Notes: a model not told the origin generated them from the sequence alone. DNA of 64,000 nt from Oscillospiraceae bacterium (GCA_024684395.1 JAIKWY010000142.1:1-64000), one strand, 5' to 3'; counted from the stretch's first letter, positions 41,373-50,436 are shown. A program made the numbers and translations.

Positions 41373-41421
41373 TTCACTTACAAGTTTATTCTATCACAAC
41401 TTTAAGAATTTGTCAAGTGAA
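41373..41421 (-). promoter_or_regulatory. Promoter and probable operator of the RHH-clpB operon
   Basis: On the minus strand TTGACA (41411-41416), 17 bases, TAGAAT (41388-41393). The promoter is bracketed by inverted 7-mers, TTCACTT at 41373-41379 and AAGTGAA at 41415-41421 (plus-strand reading), each with an AT-rich extension. RHH proteins commonly bind paired short repeats like these. Confidence 0.7.
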
Positions 41422-41573
41422 TTATTAATATTTCACACAATTTTCACGCAACAATAAAAAAGCCCCGGATGGCTGCTGGTTCGGTTCACAAAAAAGCGGT
41501 AACGCATGTACTGCAACATTGCTCCAAACCAAACTATGCGTGTGTCTGCCGGCAGGGGCTCCCTGCAAAAACG

Positions 41574-41600
41574 AACCGGGCTGCCAGTGCAGCCCGGTTT
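41574..41600 (-). terminator. Terminator of the pseudopilin gene
   Basis: AACCGGGCTG-CCAGTG-CAGCCCGGTT, with T-rich sequence on both exits. Confidence 0.85.
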
Positions 41601-41638
41601 TACGTTATTATGATACTTTCCCCCATCTATTATGCGTA

Positions 41639-42370
41639 TTATGCGTACTCAGGAGCGGTGTTCGGATATACACGGTATACCGGACCGTTTGCAGCCTTGT
41701 AGCCGTCGCCTGCCCAAATCTCTACCTGCTCGGGATTGTCCCAGTTGTAGACGATCAGCCAGCGGATGATCGGCATCTGACCGCCATCCTTGCGGATGTT
41801 GTACGGCATCTTGACCTTGTAGCCTTCGGAACGCTTCTGGACATTGGCTTTCATATCCAGCTCGATGCACATTTTCTCTACAAAAGTCTTGTACTTGTCA
41901 TCGGACCAGCTCCAGGTGTTGTAGGTCTTGGTGATGTGAGTCGGATTGTTCCAGTCGCTGCCGGTCTCATGGTCAGCGCCGTCCACACGGGCTACCACAG
42001 TGATGCGATAGTTCTCGCTGGAGCTCAGCTTGTCCTTGCTGCTCAGCTTATTGGAATAGGTGTATTCCGTGTCGTTGTACTTGGTGGTGGTATTCACGCA
42101 GGTGCCGTTCTGGCGCACCTCAAAGGTGGTGCCGATGCTCTTCGTCTTTTCCTTATGATAATAGAACGAATTGCGAGCCTCTTCATCGCCGGTCAGTGTG
42201 GACATCGCCGCCATGTACAGCGTCTTACCATTGGCGATATTGGCTTTTTTCTTTGCTAAGTTCACATAAGCGGAGATCGACGGCACGAGGATCATCAGCA
42301 GAACACCGATAATGGCGATCGCAATGATCAGTTCGATCAGTGTGAAACCCTTCATAGTCTTCTTTTTCAT
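41639..42370 (-). CDS. Orphan type IV pilin-like / pseudopilin protein
   Basis: The 243-residue protein has a class III prepilin signal: MKKKTMKG-FTLIELIIAI with the peptidase site after Gly8 and Glu at mature position 5, then a hydrophobic helix to about residue 34. The remaining globular domain is Lys/Asn/Thr-rich (TTTKYNDTEYTYSNKLSSKD). It has no pilin assembly genes next to it, so assembly needs proteins encoded elsewhere. ATG 42370 follows AAGGAGTTGACTG. It has a consensus promoter. Confidence 0.87.
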   Translation of the reverse strand: MKKKTMKGFTLIELIIAIAIIGVLLMILVPSISAYVNLAKKKANIANGKTLYMAAMSTLTGDEEARNSFYYHKEKTKSIGTTFEVRQNGTCVNTTTKYNDTEYTYSNKLSSKDKLSSSENYRITVVARVDGADHETGSDWNNPTHITKTYNTWSWSDDKYKTFVEKMCIELDMKANVQKRSEGYKVKMPYNIRKDGGQMPIIRWLIVYNWDNPEQVEIWAGDGYKAANGPVYRVYPNTAPEYA

Positions 42371-42490
42371 AACAGTCAACTCCTTCAAACAGCACAAGCG
42401 GTCTGTACCGCTCTGATCCTTTCACAACCACTGTTTCTCATCATCATCTACTGTTTCTTTCACATCATCTTCTGTACTATCTGTAATCAT

Positions 42491-42519
42491 ATTATACCCC
42501 ATTTTTCGGAAAATGTCAA
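42491..42519 (-). promoter_or_regulatory. SigA-type promoter of the pseudopilin gene
   Basis: On the minus strand TTGACA (42514-42519), 17 bases, TATAAT (42491-42496). Confidence 0.88.
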
Positions 42520-42775
42520 TAGAACTAACACGTTTTCGGGATTATTTGAATTTTCGTTCCGAAAATCGTTTACGTTGTGTATAATCACAAAAATATCCGG
42601 AGCGTATAGTCTGACTATCGCAGATGCGCCGTTTCGGGACTTTTCGTGATAGGCTGACTTTGTTTCGATAGCCCGTCCATCGAAGATTCACAGAAAGTTT
42701 ACAATTTTTCGGCTGAAAAAACAGAGGGTCCAGACGCCGGCAGGAGCTGTTTTCGTGCGAAAATACGACATTGCA
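42520..42775. other. Divergent intergenic region with weak hairpins
   Basis: CGTTTTCGG (about 42530) can pair with CCGAAAATCG (about 42558-42567). Otherwise this is mixed-composition sequence with no open frame, repeat or clear regulator site that I can support. Confidence 0.4.
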
Positions 42776-42804
42776 TTGACAATTCAGCCCCGATATGCTA
42801 TACT
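42776..42804 (+). promoter_or_regulatory. SigA-type promoter of the DUF1015 gene
   Basis: TTGACA (42776-42781), 17 bases, TATACT (42799-42804), 34 bases before the start codon. Confidence 0.87.
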
Positions 42805-42838
42805 ATAATAGCTAAATATATTGCAAAGGAGCAAAACT

Positions 42839-44071
42839 ATGCAGCAGATCTTTCAGGCGGCAGATATTCTTCTGCCCGATTTCACCAAGTGCGATGCCGA
42901 AAAGTGGAGCGTCATCGCATGTGACCAGTACACCGGCGATCCCGCATACTGGGAGCGCACCGAGCGCAATGTCGGCGATGCGCCGTCCACGCTGCGGATG
43001 ACGCTGCCGGAGATCTACCTCGAGGAGCCGGATGTCAGAGAGCGCATCTCCGCCATCCACGAGAGCATGAAGAAATACCTCGATGCCGGCATTTTCAAGA
43101 CCTACCCGGATGCGATGGTCTATGTGGAGCGCATCCAGGGCAACGGCATCCTGCGCACCGGCGTGGTGGGCAAGGTCGATCTCGAAGCCTACAACTATGA
43201 GCAGGGGAGCAAGTCGCCCGTCCGTGCGACCGAAGCGACCGTCCTCGAACGTATCCCTCCCCGCATGAAGGTGCGTGCCAAGGCACCGCTTGAGACCCCG
43301 CATATCATGATCCTCATCGATGACCCGGATGACAGCGCCATCGGCACCTGCACGGCGGCGAAGGATACCATGACCGTGCTGTATGACACGCCTCTGATGA
43401 ACGGCGGCGGCAGCATCGTGGGCAGACTGATGGACAAGACCGCACAGGCGGCATTCCTCGAAAAGCTCGATGCCGTGATGACCGCAAGCGGCGAGCTCCA
43501 GTTGGCGATGGGCGACGGCAATCATTCCCTTGCCACGGCAAAGGCTTGCTATGAGGCGCTGAAAAAGGCACATCCGGAGGTGGATTACAGCAACCATCCC
43601 GCCCGCTATGCGCTTGTGGAACTGGTGAACCTGCACAGCGAAGCGCTCCAGTTCGAGGCGATCCATCGTATCATCACCGCCACCGACCCCGGCCGCATGA
43701 TGATGGCACTGGCTCGTGTGCTCGGGCTGTCCGAGGAGCCGGCTGACCAGTCGATGATCGTGGTACAGGGCAACACCAAGCGCCGCATGTACATCCATAA
43801 GCCGACCTCGAACCTGACCGTGGGCAGTCTCCAGAATGCGCTGGATGCCTATCTGTCGGCGAACCCCGGCAAGATCGACTACATCCACGGCACCGAGACC
43901 GTTGAGCGCCTTGCCGCCATGCCGGATGCCATCGGCTTCCTGCTGCCGGATATGGACAAGGCAGACCTCTTCCCGAGCGTCCAGAAGGACGGCGCCCTCC
44001 CGAGAAAGACCTTCTCGATGGGTCATGCGGAGGACAAGCGGTATTATATGGAGGTACGGGCGATACAGTAA
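42839..44071 (+). CDS. DUF1015 family protein
   Basis: The 410-residue protein matches DUF1015: PDFTKCDAEKWSVIACDQYT near the start, the family motif YVERIQGNG, a MGDGNHSLATAKACYEALK motif (about 224-242; DGNHSLA corresponds to DGHHR), and the C-terminal IDYIHGTETVERLAAM. Family members often stand near serine biosynthesis genes in Clostridia; here it is alone. The enzymatic role is not established. ATG 42839 follows AAAGGAGCAAAACT. Confidence 0.88.
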   Translation: MQQIFQAADILLPDFTKCDAEKWSVIACDQYTGDPAYWERTERNVGDAPSTLRMTLPEIYLEEPDVRERISAIHESMKKYLDAGIFKTYPDAMVYVERIQGNGILRTGVVGKVDLEAYNYEQGSKSPVRATEATVLERIPPRMKVRAKAPLETPHIMILIDDPDDSAIGTCTAAKDTMTVLYDTPLMNGGGSIVGRLMDKTAQAAFLEKLDAVMTASGELQLAMGDGNHSLATAKACYEALKKAHPEVDYSNHPARYALVELVNLHSEALQFEAIHRIITATDPGRMMMALARVLGLSEEPADQSMIVVQGNTKRRMYIHKPTSNLTVGSLQNALDAYLSANPGKIDYIHGTETVERLAAMPDAIGFLLPDMDKADLFPSVQKDGALPRKTFSMGHAEDKRYYMEVRAIQ

Positions 44072-44087
44072 GCCGCCTGAGCAAGAG

Positions 44088-44116
44088 AAAGCGCTGACCG
44101 GGTGGTCAGCGCTTTT
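44088..44116 (+). terminator. Terminator of the DUF1015 gene
   Basis: AAAGCGCTGACC-GGGT-GGTCAGCGCTTT then T: perfect 12-bp stem. Confidence 0.92.
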
Positions 44117-44140
44117 GGCGGCAAAGTTGCCATAATGGGT

Positions 44141-44199
44141 CGCAGGGCGCAGCCCCGCCCCCCCCCCTCGAGCGCCCGGAGCGCAGCGAACGGGCGCTC
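44141..44199. repeat. Dispersed repeat D, copy 2
   Basis: CGCAGGGCGCAGCCCCGCCC, a C-run, then GAGCGCCCGGAGCGCAGCG and AACGGGCGCTCG; matches 11172-11226. Confidence 0.75.
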
Positions 44200-44308
44200 G
44201 CCCACGGCTGAAAGGCATCTCCACACTGTCATCCGTCAGCAAACGCTCTTAAAAAGCAGTTGTTTTGCAGAAAATTCCGTAACTATTTGAAAAAAATGCA
44301 AAAACCCC

Positions 44309-44337
44309 TTGATTTTTCAAATCATTTGTGCTATAAT
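44309..44337 (+). promoter_or_regulatory. Promoter of the rimP-nusA-infB operon
   Basis: TTGATT (44309-44314), 17 bases, TATAAT (44332-44337). It is followed by a roughly 200-base leader with a hairpin AAAGGACCGG/CCGGTCCTTT (44356-44386) and the MITE-like element. Confidence 0.82.
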
Positions 44338-44415
44338 AGGTATTGTAATAGGATGCAGAAAGGACCGGAAAAACAACCGGTCCTTTGCTTATGTATCCCT
44401 GCTCCACTGATACAG

Positions 44416-44522
44416 GGTACCTCTAAAAAACATAGTTTTTAGAGGCAGGGTGCGGGCGGAGCCCCGCAGCTGATCCATTTTTCCTTTCGCAAAAAAGAAA
44501 AATGGGGGTTTTTAGAGATACC
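44416..44522. mobile_element. MITE-like element in the rimP leader
   Basis: The 107-base element is bounded by inverted 14-mers GGTACCTCTAAAAA and TTTTTAGAGATACC (13 of 14 pair). Inside are two smaller hairpins, CTCTAAAAA/TTTTTAGAG and CCATTTTTC/GAAAAATGG. No open frame is present. It lies entirely within the transcribed leader, ending 20 bases before the rimP start. Confidence 0.6.
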
Positions 44523-44542
44523 TACAAGAAAGGAAATGATCT

Positions 44543-45031
44543 ATGAAGCTGAAACATTTCGGCGGTACCGAGCAGAAGATCTATGACCTCTGCGCCCCGG
44601 TCATCAATGACCTCGGGTATCTGGTCTGGGATGTCCGGTACGAGAAGGAAGGTGCCAACTGGTATCTGCGCATCTTCATCGACAGCGAGACCGACACCAT
44701 CGGCATCAACGACTGCGAACGGGTCACGGGACCTGTCAGCGACCTGCTCGATGAGAAGGATCCCATCTCCCAGAGCTATATCCTCGAGATCAGCTCTGCC
44801 GGACTGGAAGCCGATCTCGTGCGGGAAAGCCACTTCGATGCCTGCATCGGCTGCGAGGTGCGTGCAAGAGGCATCCGCCCGTTTGAGGACGGCAGCCGTG
44901 AGCTCGTCGGCGTGCTCGAAGACTGGGACAAGGAGACTGTCACCCTTACCGTGGACGGCGCACAGCGTGTGCTCCCGCTCAAGGAGCTGGCATTCGTCAA
45001 GCTGTTCTTCGACTTCGGAGACAACACCTGA
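44543..45031 (+). CDS. rimP: Ribosome maturation factor RimP
   Basis: The 162-residue protein has the RimP N-terminal alpha/beta domain (VINDLGYLVWDVRYEKEGAN, LRIFIDSETDTIGINDCERV, YILEISSAGLEADL) and a C-terminal SH3-like barrel. It assists 30S subunit assembly. It is first in the nusA-infB cluster. RBS: AAGAAAGGAAATGATCT. Confidence 0.95.
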   Translation: MKLKHFGGTEQKIYDLCAPVINDLGYLVWDVRYEKEGANWYLRIFIDSETDTIGINDCERVTGPVSDLLDEKDPISQSYILEISSAGLEADLVRESHFDACIGCEVRARGIRPFEDGSRELVGVLEDWDKETVTLTVDGAQRVLPLKELAFVKLFFDFGDNT

Positions 45032-45103
45032 CCGCTGAAGCTTCGGGCTTCACACACTCATTATTTCTGTTAATCATTACTAAATGGAGGCGTATGTAAA
45101 ATC

Positions 45104-46342
45104 ATGGACAAAAATTTCTTTGAAGCGCTGGCGGATCTCGGTACAGAGAACAGCGTCGATGCTGAGACTGTGATCGAGAAGGTCAAGTCCGCTATGCAGA
45201 AGGCTGCGCAGCGTATGTATCCTGAGTGCAAGGAGTGCATCCGTGTGGACATCGACCCGGAGAAGATGATCTTTGACGTTTATCTGCTCCAGACGATCGT
45301 GGACGACGAGCCGTTCAACAACACCGAGATCAACATCGACGAAGCAAGAGCACAGGATCCGAATGCCTATGTCGGCGGCATCTTTGAGAAGCGGCTGGAC
45401 ATCTCCAAGTTCGGCAGAGCTTCCGCACAGTCGGCAAAGCAGTCCATCAAGGGCGACCTGCGTGACATCAACCGTGACCGCATCCTCGAGAAGTTCGACA
45501 GCAAGGTCGATGACATCATCACTGCCACCGTCACCCAGGTAGAACCGGGCAGAGGTGCTGCAACGCTGATGTATGACAAGACCGAGCTCTACCTCCTGCG
45601 TCAGGATCAGATCCCGGGCGAGGTGCTCCGTGAGGGCATGAGCATCAAGGTCTATGTCACCAAGATCGCAAACCGCAGCAAGAAGCCGATCATCAAGCTC
45701 TCCCGTATCCACAAGGGTCTGGTAAAGCGCCTGTTCGAGCTCGAGGTACCGGAGATCTTCGACAGCACCGTTGAGGTGAAGTCCATCTCCCGTGAGGCAG
45801 GCTCCCGCTCCAAGATCGCAGTGCTGTCCCATGATCCGAATGTGGATGCCATCGGCGCCTGCATCGGTCCGAAGCGCTCGAGAATCTCCGCCATCGTGCG
45901 TGAGCTCAACGGCGAGAAGATCGACATCATCCCCTACAGCGACGATCCGGCAGAGTACATTGCCAATGCGCTCTCTCCGGCCAAGGTGCTCAAGGTCTAC
46001 ATCCTGCCGCCCGAGGAGGAGCCGGAGGAGTATATCACCGAGAGCGGCGAGCGCCGTGAGCGCACCCCCAAGCTCTCTGCCATCGCAGTCGTTCCGCATG
46101 ATCAGCTCTCCCTTGCCATCGGCAACAAGGGCCAGAACGCCAAGCTGGCTGCCAAGCTGACCGAGTGCAAGATCGACATCAAGTCCGATCAGGAGGAGTT
46201 CGAGATCCCCGAGGCAAAGCCTGTAACAGTTGCGGAGGATGACGACCTCTTCGAGGAGGATGTACAGGAGACTGCTGAGGAAGCTGAGGAGACCGCTGAG
46301 GCGGCAGAACCGGCAGAGGACGCCGAGCCGGCTGCTGAGTGA
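45104..46342 (+). CDS. nusA: Transcription elongation/antitermination factor NusA
   Basis: The 412-residue protein has the N-terminal RNA polymerase-binding domain (to about 135), the S1 domain (about 138-205; ITATVTQVEPGRGAATLMY), two KH domains (DPNVDAIGACIGPKRSRIS, QLSLAIGNKGQNAKLAAKL) and an acidic Glu/Ala/Asp-rich C-terminal tail of about 45 residues. The E. coli-type AR repeats are lacking, as in other Firmicutes. RBS: AAATGGAGGCG. Confidence 0.97.
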   Translation: MDKNFFEALADLGTENSVDAETVIEKVKSAMQKAAQRMYPECKECIRVDIDPEKMIFDVYLLQTIVDDEPFNNTEINIDEARAQDPNAYVGGIFEKRLDISKFGRASAQSAKQSIKGDLRDINRDRILEKFDSKVDDIITATVTQVEPGRGAATLMYDKTELYLLRQDQIPGEVLREGMSIKVYVTKIANRSKKPIIKLSRIHKGLVKRLFELEVPEIFDSTVEVKSISREAGSRSKIAVLSHDPNVDAIGACIGPKRSRISAIVRELNGEKIDIIPYSDDPAEYIANALSPAKVLKVYILPPEEEPEEYITESGERRERTPKLSAIAVVPHDQLSLAIGNKGQNAKLAAKLTECKIDIKSDQEEFEIPEAKPVTVAEDDDLFEEDVQETAEEAEETAEAAEPAEDAEPAAE

Positions 46343-46358
46343 GCGGCGAGGAGCGGCT

Positions 46359-46634
46359 ATGGTAAAGAAGATACCGATGCGGCAATGCATCGGCTGTGGT
46401 GAAATGAAGCCCAAGCGTGACCTCATCCGGGTGGTAAAGCCCAAGGAGGGGGAGATCGCATTGGATCTGACCGGCAAGGCAGCCGGACGTGGTGCATATC
46501 TCTGCCGGAGCGCAGAGTGCCTGCGGATGGCGCAGAAGAGCCACCGTCTCGAACGGAGCTTTTCCTGCAAGGTGCCGGCGGAGGTATATGAGGTGATGCT
46601 GCATGAATTATCAGAAGCTGACGGGGATTCTTAG
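46359..46634 (+). CDS. ylxR: YlxR (DUF448) RNA-binding protein
   Basis: The 91-residue protein has PMRQCIGCGEMKPKRDLIRVV and GRGAYLCRSAECL, the YlxR signature with Cys residues. It is always between nusA and infB in Firmicutes. ATG 46359 follows GGCGAGGAGCGGCT; the longer frame is an overlap with nusA. Confidence 0.93.
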   Translation: MVKKIPMRQCIGCGEMKPKRDLIRVVKPKEGEIALDLTGKAAGRGAYLCRSAECLRMAQKSHRLERSFSCKVPAEVYEVMLHELSEADGDS

Positions 46635-46929
46635 CATCTGCCGCAAAGCCGGCAGAATGGCAGTCGGCTTTGATCCCATGCGGGAGGCGCTCGAGACCGG
46701 GAAGGTCTGCGGCGTGATCACGGCATCGGACATTTCACCGAAGACTTATAAAGAAGTATGTTATTTCTGTCAGAAGCATAACGTGCCTGTGGAGCAGCTG
46801 CCGATGGACATGGCAGTGCTCGGTGCGGCGATCGGACGCAAGGCGGCTGTCGTAGCTGTCACCGACCAGGGCTTCTTTGACAGGATCCGCCAGCTCTGTA
46901 CCGATGCGGTACAGGAGCCGTCAGAGTAG
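46603..46929 (+). CDS. ylxQ: L7Ae-family ribosomal protein YlxQ
   Basis: The 108-residue protein has the L7Ae/L30e fold: LSICRKAGRMAVGFDPMREA, CGVITASDISPKTYKEV, AVLGAAIGRKAAVVAVTDQG. Members bind kink-turn RNA. It overlaps ylxR by 32 bases, in a different frame, and so is translationally coupled. Confidence 0.93.
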   Translation: MNYQKLTGILSICRKAGRMAVGFDPMREALETGKVCGVITASDISPKTYKEVCYFCQKHNVPVEQLPMDMAVLGAAIGRKAAVVAVTDQGFFDRIRQLCTDAVQEPSE

Positions 46930-46941
46930 GAGGGTTTGCCT

Positions 46942-49644
46942 ATGGCAAAGAAGATCAAAGTATCGGAGGCTGCGAAGGACTTGCAGCTCTCTGCAAAGGA
47001 GCTGCTTGCGTTCCTCGAGGAACACGGCTCCGGCAAGAAAACGACCAGCTCGTCCGTTTCGGAGGAGGAGATGAACCTGGCGCTGGAGTATTTCACCCAG
47101 AAGTCCCAGGTGGAGAGTTTTGATGCCTATTTTGCGACAAAGAACGATCCTCGTCCGGAAAAGCCGGCAAAGGAGGAGAAGAAGCCCGCACCGAAGAAGG
47201 CTGCCAAGCCCGCTGCAAAGGCTGAAAAGGCAGAACCGGCAAAGGCTGAGCCTGCCAAGGCAGAAAAGGCAGAGCCCGTAAAGGCTGAGAAGCCCGCTGC
47301 ACCGAAGGCAGAGGCACCGAAGCAGGAGCCTGCAAAGGCAGAAAAGCCTGCCGCACCGAAGCCGGAAGCTCCCAAGGCAGAAGCGCCGAAGAAGGAAGCT
47401 CCCAAGGCAGAAGCACCGAAGAAGGAAGCTCCGAAGGCAGAGGCGCCGAAGAAGGAAGAGCCCAAGGCAGAGGCACCGAAGAAGGAAGAGCCGAAGCAGG
47501 AGGCGCCGAAGCCCGCAGCCCCGGCAGAGAAGAAGCCGGAGCCCGCTGCACAGCAGCAGAAGAAGCGCAAGGAAGAGAAGAAGAAGGCAAAGCCGCAGGT
47601 GCATGGCGAGAAGACCCGTCTGGGCGGCGTGATCGGCGAGGGCAAGGCGGAGACGCCGGAGCAGCGCCGTACTGTCGATACCCGCGGCAGCTATGTCGAT
47701 CTCGACAAGTACAACGAGCGCTATGAGCAGATTGCCGGCACCGACAAGCGCCGCGACAATGCTTCCACCAAGAAGCAGAAGATCAACCAGAAGTCCGCAC
47801 AGCGTGCCAAGGGCAAGCAGGGCGGCAGAAAGCAGGAGACCGAGGCACAGCGCCTGTCCCGTCTGGAGCTCGAGCGTGCCAGAAAGCAGCAGCTCAAGGT
47901 CAAGATCCCGGACAGCATCACGGTTTCCGAGCTGGCGACCCGCCTGAAGGTGACTGCTTCCAAGGTCATCGGCAAGCTGATGGGTCTGGGCGTGATGGCA
48001 TCCATCAACGAGGAGATCGACTTCGACACCGCCTGCCTCGTAGCAGAGGAGCTGGGCGCAAAGGTAGAGAAGGAAGTCGTTGTCACCATCGAGGAGCGTC
48101 TGATCGAATCCGAGGAGCATGACGACGAGAACCAGCAGCCCCGTCCGCCGGTCGTTGTCGTTATGGGTCACGTTGACCACGGCAAGACCTCCATCCTCGA
48201 CCGCATCCGTCATGCGAATGTCACCGCATCTGAGGCAGGCGGCATCACCCAGCACATCGGTGCGTATCAGGTCAAGCACAACGACCAGGTCATCACCTTC
48301 CTCGATACGCCCGGTCATGAGGCATTTACCTCCATGCGTGCAAGAGGTGCGAACATCACCGATATTGCCATCCTCGTAGTCGCTGCGGATGATGGTATCA
48401 TGCCGCAGACGGTCGAGTCCATCAACCATGCGAAGGCAGCAGGCGTTTCCGTCATCGTTGCCATCAACAAGATGGATAAGGAAGCCGCCAACCCCGACAG
48501 AGTCCTCCAGCAGCTCACCGAGTACGGTCTTGTCTGCGAGGAATGGGGCGGCGACACGATCTGCATCCCGGTATCTGCCAAGACCGGCATGGGCATCGAC
48601 GATCTGCTTGAAAACATCCTCCTCGTAGCCGAGGTCAAGGAGCTGACGGCAAATCCGGACAGACTGGCAAAGGGTACTGTCATCGAGGCACGTCTGGACA
48701 AGGGCAGAGGTCCGATCGCCACACTGCTCGTACAGAAGGGCACGCTCCATACCGGCGACATCATCATCGCAGGCACCACGGTCGGCAAGGTACGTGTCAT
48801 GACCAACTACAAGGGCAAGCCCGTGAAGGAAGCGGGTCCGTCCGTTCCGGTCGAGATCACCGGTCTGGACGAAGTGCCGAGCGCAGGCGATATCTTCGAT
48901 GCGGTTGAGGATGAGCGTCTGGCAAGAACGCTCGTGGAGCAGAGAAAGCACGAGCAGAAGGAAGCCTTCTTCCAGAGCACCGGCACCAAGCTCACGCTCG
49001 ACAATCTGTTCAGCCAGATCGCCGAGGGCGAGACCAAGGAGCTGCCGATCATCGTCAAGGCAGACGTACAGGGCTCTGCCGAGGCTGTCAAGGCATCTCT
49101 CGAAAAGCTGTCCAATGACGAGGTGCGCGTGCGCGTGATCCATTCCGCCGTTGGTGCAGTCAAGGAGAGCGACGTGATGCTCGCCAATGCATCGAACGCG
49201 ATCATCGTCGGCTTCAATGTCCGCCCGGACAGCGTTGCCGCAGAGAGCGCAGCCCGTGACGGCGTGGACATCCGTCTGTATCGTATCATCTACGATGCGA
49301 TCGACGAGATCAGCACCGCTATGAAGGGTATGCTGGCACCGAAGTTCCGTGAAGTGATGCTCGGCCGTGCAGAGGTGCGTGAGATCTACAAGATCTCGAG
49401 CGTCGGCACAGTTGCGGGCTCCTATGTACTCGACGGCAAGCTGACCCGTCAGAGCCAGATCCGTGTGGTACGTGACGGTATCATCATCGCAGATGACAAG
49501 ATCGCAGGTCTCCAGCGCTTCAAGGATGCCGTCAAGGAAGTCGCTTCCGGCTACGAGTGCGGTATCTCCCTCGAAAAGTTCGCCGACCTCAAGGCAGGCG
49601 ACATCTTCGAGGCATATATCATGGAAGAATATCAGCCTGATTGA
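46942..49644 (+). CDS. infB: Translation initiation factor IF-2
   Basis: The 900-residue protein begins with an IF2N domain ([20 protein letters not shown]). It continues with a long low-complexity Lys/Ala/Pro/Glu region (about 65-220, with repeated APKAE and KKEAPK units), a second IF2N, and the GTPase domain ([24 protein letters not shown]), then domains III-IV. It brings initiator tRNA to the 30S subunit. ATG 46942 follows AGGAGGGTTTGC. The low-complexity region is longer than in many Firmicutes. Confidence 0.97.
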   Translation: MAKKIKVSEAAKDLQLSAKELLAFLEEHGSGKKTTSSSVSEEEMNLALEYFTQKSQVESFDAYFATKNDPRPEKPAKEEKKPAPKKAAKPAAKAEKAEPAKAEPAKAEKAEPVKAEKPAAPKAEAPKQEPAKAEKPAAPKPEAPKAEAPKKEAPKAEAPKKEAPKAEAPKKEEPKAEAPKKEEPKQEAPKPAAPAEKKPEPAAQQQKKRKEEKKKAKPQVHGEKTRLGGVIGEGKAETPEQRRTVDTRGSYVDLDKYNERYEQIAGTDKRRDNASTKKQKINQKSAQRAKGKQGGRKQETEAQRLSRLELERARKQQLKVKIPDSITVSELATRLKVTASKVIGKLMGLGVMASINEEIDFDTACLVAEELGAKVEKEVVVTIEERLIESEEHDDENQQPRPPVVVVMGHVDHGKTSILDRIRHANVTASEAGGITQHIGAYQVKHNDQVITFLDTPGHEAFTSMRARGANITDIAILVVAADDGIMPQTVESINHAKAAGVSVIVAINKMDKEAANPDRVLQQLTEYGLVCEEWGGDTICIPVSAKTGMGIDDLLENILLVAEVKELTANPDRLAKGTVIEARLDKGRGPIATLLVQKGTLHTGDIIIAGTTVGKVRVMTNYKGKPVKEAGPSVPVEITGLDEVPSAGDIFDAVEDERLARTLVEQRKHEQKEAFFQSTGTKLTLDNLFSQIAEGETKELPIIVKADVQGSAEAVKASLEKLSNDEVRVRVIHSAVGAVKESDVMLANASNAIIVGFNVRPDSVAAESAARDGVDIRLYRIIYDAIDEISTAMKGMLAPKFREVMLGRAEVREIYKISSVGTVAGSYVLDGKLTRQSQIRVVRDGIIIADDKIAGLQRFKDAVKEVASGYECGISLEKFADLKAGDIFEAYIMEEYQPD

Positions 49645-49671
49645 TGCTTTGAAAGCAAATTCGAATAGATT

Positions 49672-49692
49672 CCGGAGGGCATCGCTCTCCGG
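49672..49692 (+). terminator. Intercistronic hairpin between infB and the next gene
   Basis: CCGGAGGGCATCGCTCTCCGG forms a 6- to 8-bp stem without a T-run, so it is more likely an RNA-stabilising or attenuating hairpin than a full terminator. Confidence 0.45.
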
Positions 49693-49750
49693 TGGGGTAT
49701 GGGGAAGAATCCCCAGAAAGAAATAATAGATATAGGAGGACTGAACAGCT

Positions 49751-50053
49751 ATGCATAACAAAAGAATGAGCACGGAAGACATGCTCCAGTATTGTAATGA
49801 GGCTCTGGCTTGGGAATCTTTCGGCCCGGTAGATATTTTCTTCTTCGAGTCGGTCAAGCGGATCCTGCTTGGTCAGGTTCCGGCGATCGAGTACCCGGAG
49901 GATGACGAGCTGCGGGGCGTCAAGACCCCGATCCCTGCCGAGGAACTGATCTCCTACGATGAGAATACCAAAGAGCTGAAACATGCCATGACAGATGAGC
50001 ATTTCTTTGAGGACAGCCAGGACTACAAAATGACTGATACAAAGGAGAGCTGA
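49751..50053 (+). CDS. Small acidic protein between infB and rbfA, unknown
   Basis: The 100-residue acidic protein has an N-terminal helix (STEDMLQYCNEALAWESFGP) and a hydrophobic DIFFFESVKRILLG stretch, then a charged tail. ATG 49751 follows ATAGGAGGACTGAACAGCT. It stands in the position usually held directly by rbfA, with rbfA starting 2 bases after its stop. I do not recognise a family; coupling to the ribosome-assembly genes suggests a translation-related role. Confidence 0.72.
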   Translation: MHNKRMSTEDMLQYCNEALAWESFGPVDIFFFESVKRILLGQVPAIEYPEDDELRGVKTPIPAEELISYDENTKELKHAMTDEHFFEDSQDYKMTDTKES

Positions 50054-50055
50054 GA

Positions 50056-50436
50056 ATGCCAAGCTTTAAAAACGACCGTATGGCGGAGGATATCCACAGA
50101 GAACTGACCGATATTTTCCGCATGGTCAAGGATCCGAGAGTCAGCAGCATGATCTCTGTTGTGAGAGTGGAGCTCGCCGGCGACGGATCACACTGCAAGG
50201 TCTATGTTTCGAGCCTGCTCGGCATGGACGACACCAAGGAATCTGTCAAGGGACTGCGCAGCGCTGCCGGGTTCATCCGGCGGGAGCTGTTCGCACGTCT
50301 GAAAATGCGCAAAAGCCCGGAGCTGCACTTCATCGCCGATGATTCCATCGCAAGAGGTGCCGAAGTCACCAAGAAGCTCGAAGGAATGACATTTGCGCAG
50401 GATACGGAGGTTTCTGATGAAACAGCTGACGATTGA
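50056..50436 (+). CDS. rbfA: 30S ribosome-binding factor RbfA
   Basis: The 126-residue protein has a KH-type fold: DRMAEDIHRELTDIFRMVKD, SMISVVRVELAGDGSHCKVYV, LKMRKSPELHFIADDSIARG. It helps mature 16S rRNA 5' end. RBS: AAAGGAGAGCTGAGA. Confidence 0.95.
   Translation: MPSFKNDRMAEDIHRELTDIFRMVKDPRVSSMISVVRVELAGDGSHCKVYVSSLLGMDDTKESVKGLRSAAGFIRRELFARLKMRKSPELHFIADDSIARGAEVTKKLEGMTFAQDTEVSDETADD

Larger units (their letters stand above)
41330..41638. other. Intergenic region between pseudopilin and RHH-clpB operon
   Basis: Apart from the promoter and operator (41373-41421) and the terminator (41574-41600), this holds a degraded GC-rich segment at 41455-41575, including GCCGGCAGGGGCTCCCTGC. That segment resembles a decayed member of the REP-like palindromes. 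No open frame is credible. Confidence 0.5.

Noticed and set aside
44356-44386. Hairpin AAAGGACCGG/CCGGTCCTTT as a full terminator in the rimP leader
   Set aside because: It is not followed by a T-run, and the operon promoter lies just upstream. It may attenuate, but I do not list it as a terminator.
46921-49857. A 978-codon open frame on the minus strand opposite infB
   Set aside because: It is the antisense image of infB codon bias, with a Leu/Cys-rich stretch opposite the Lys/Ala/Pro repeats. It has no promoter, start site or homology pattern.
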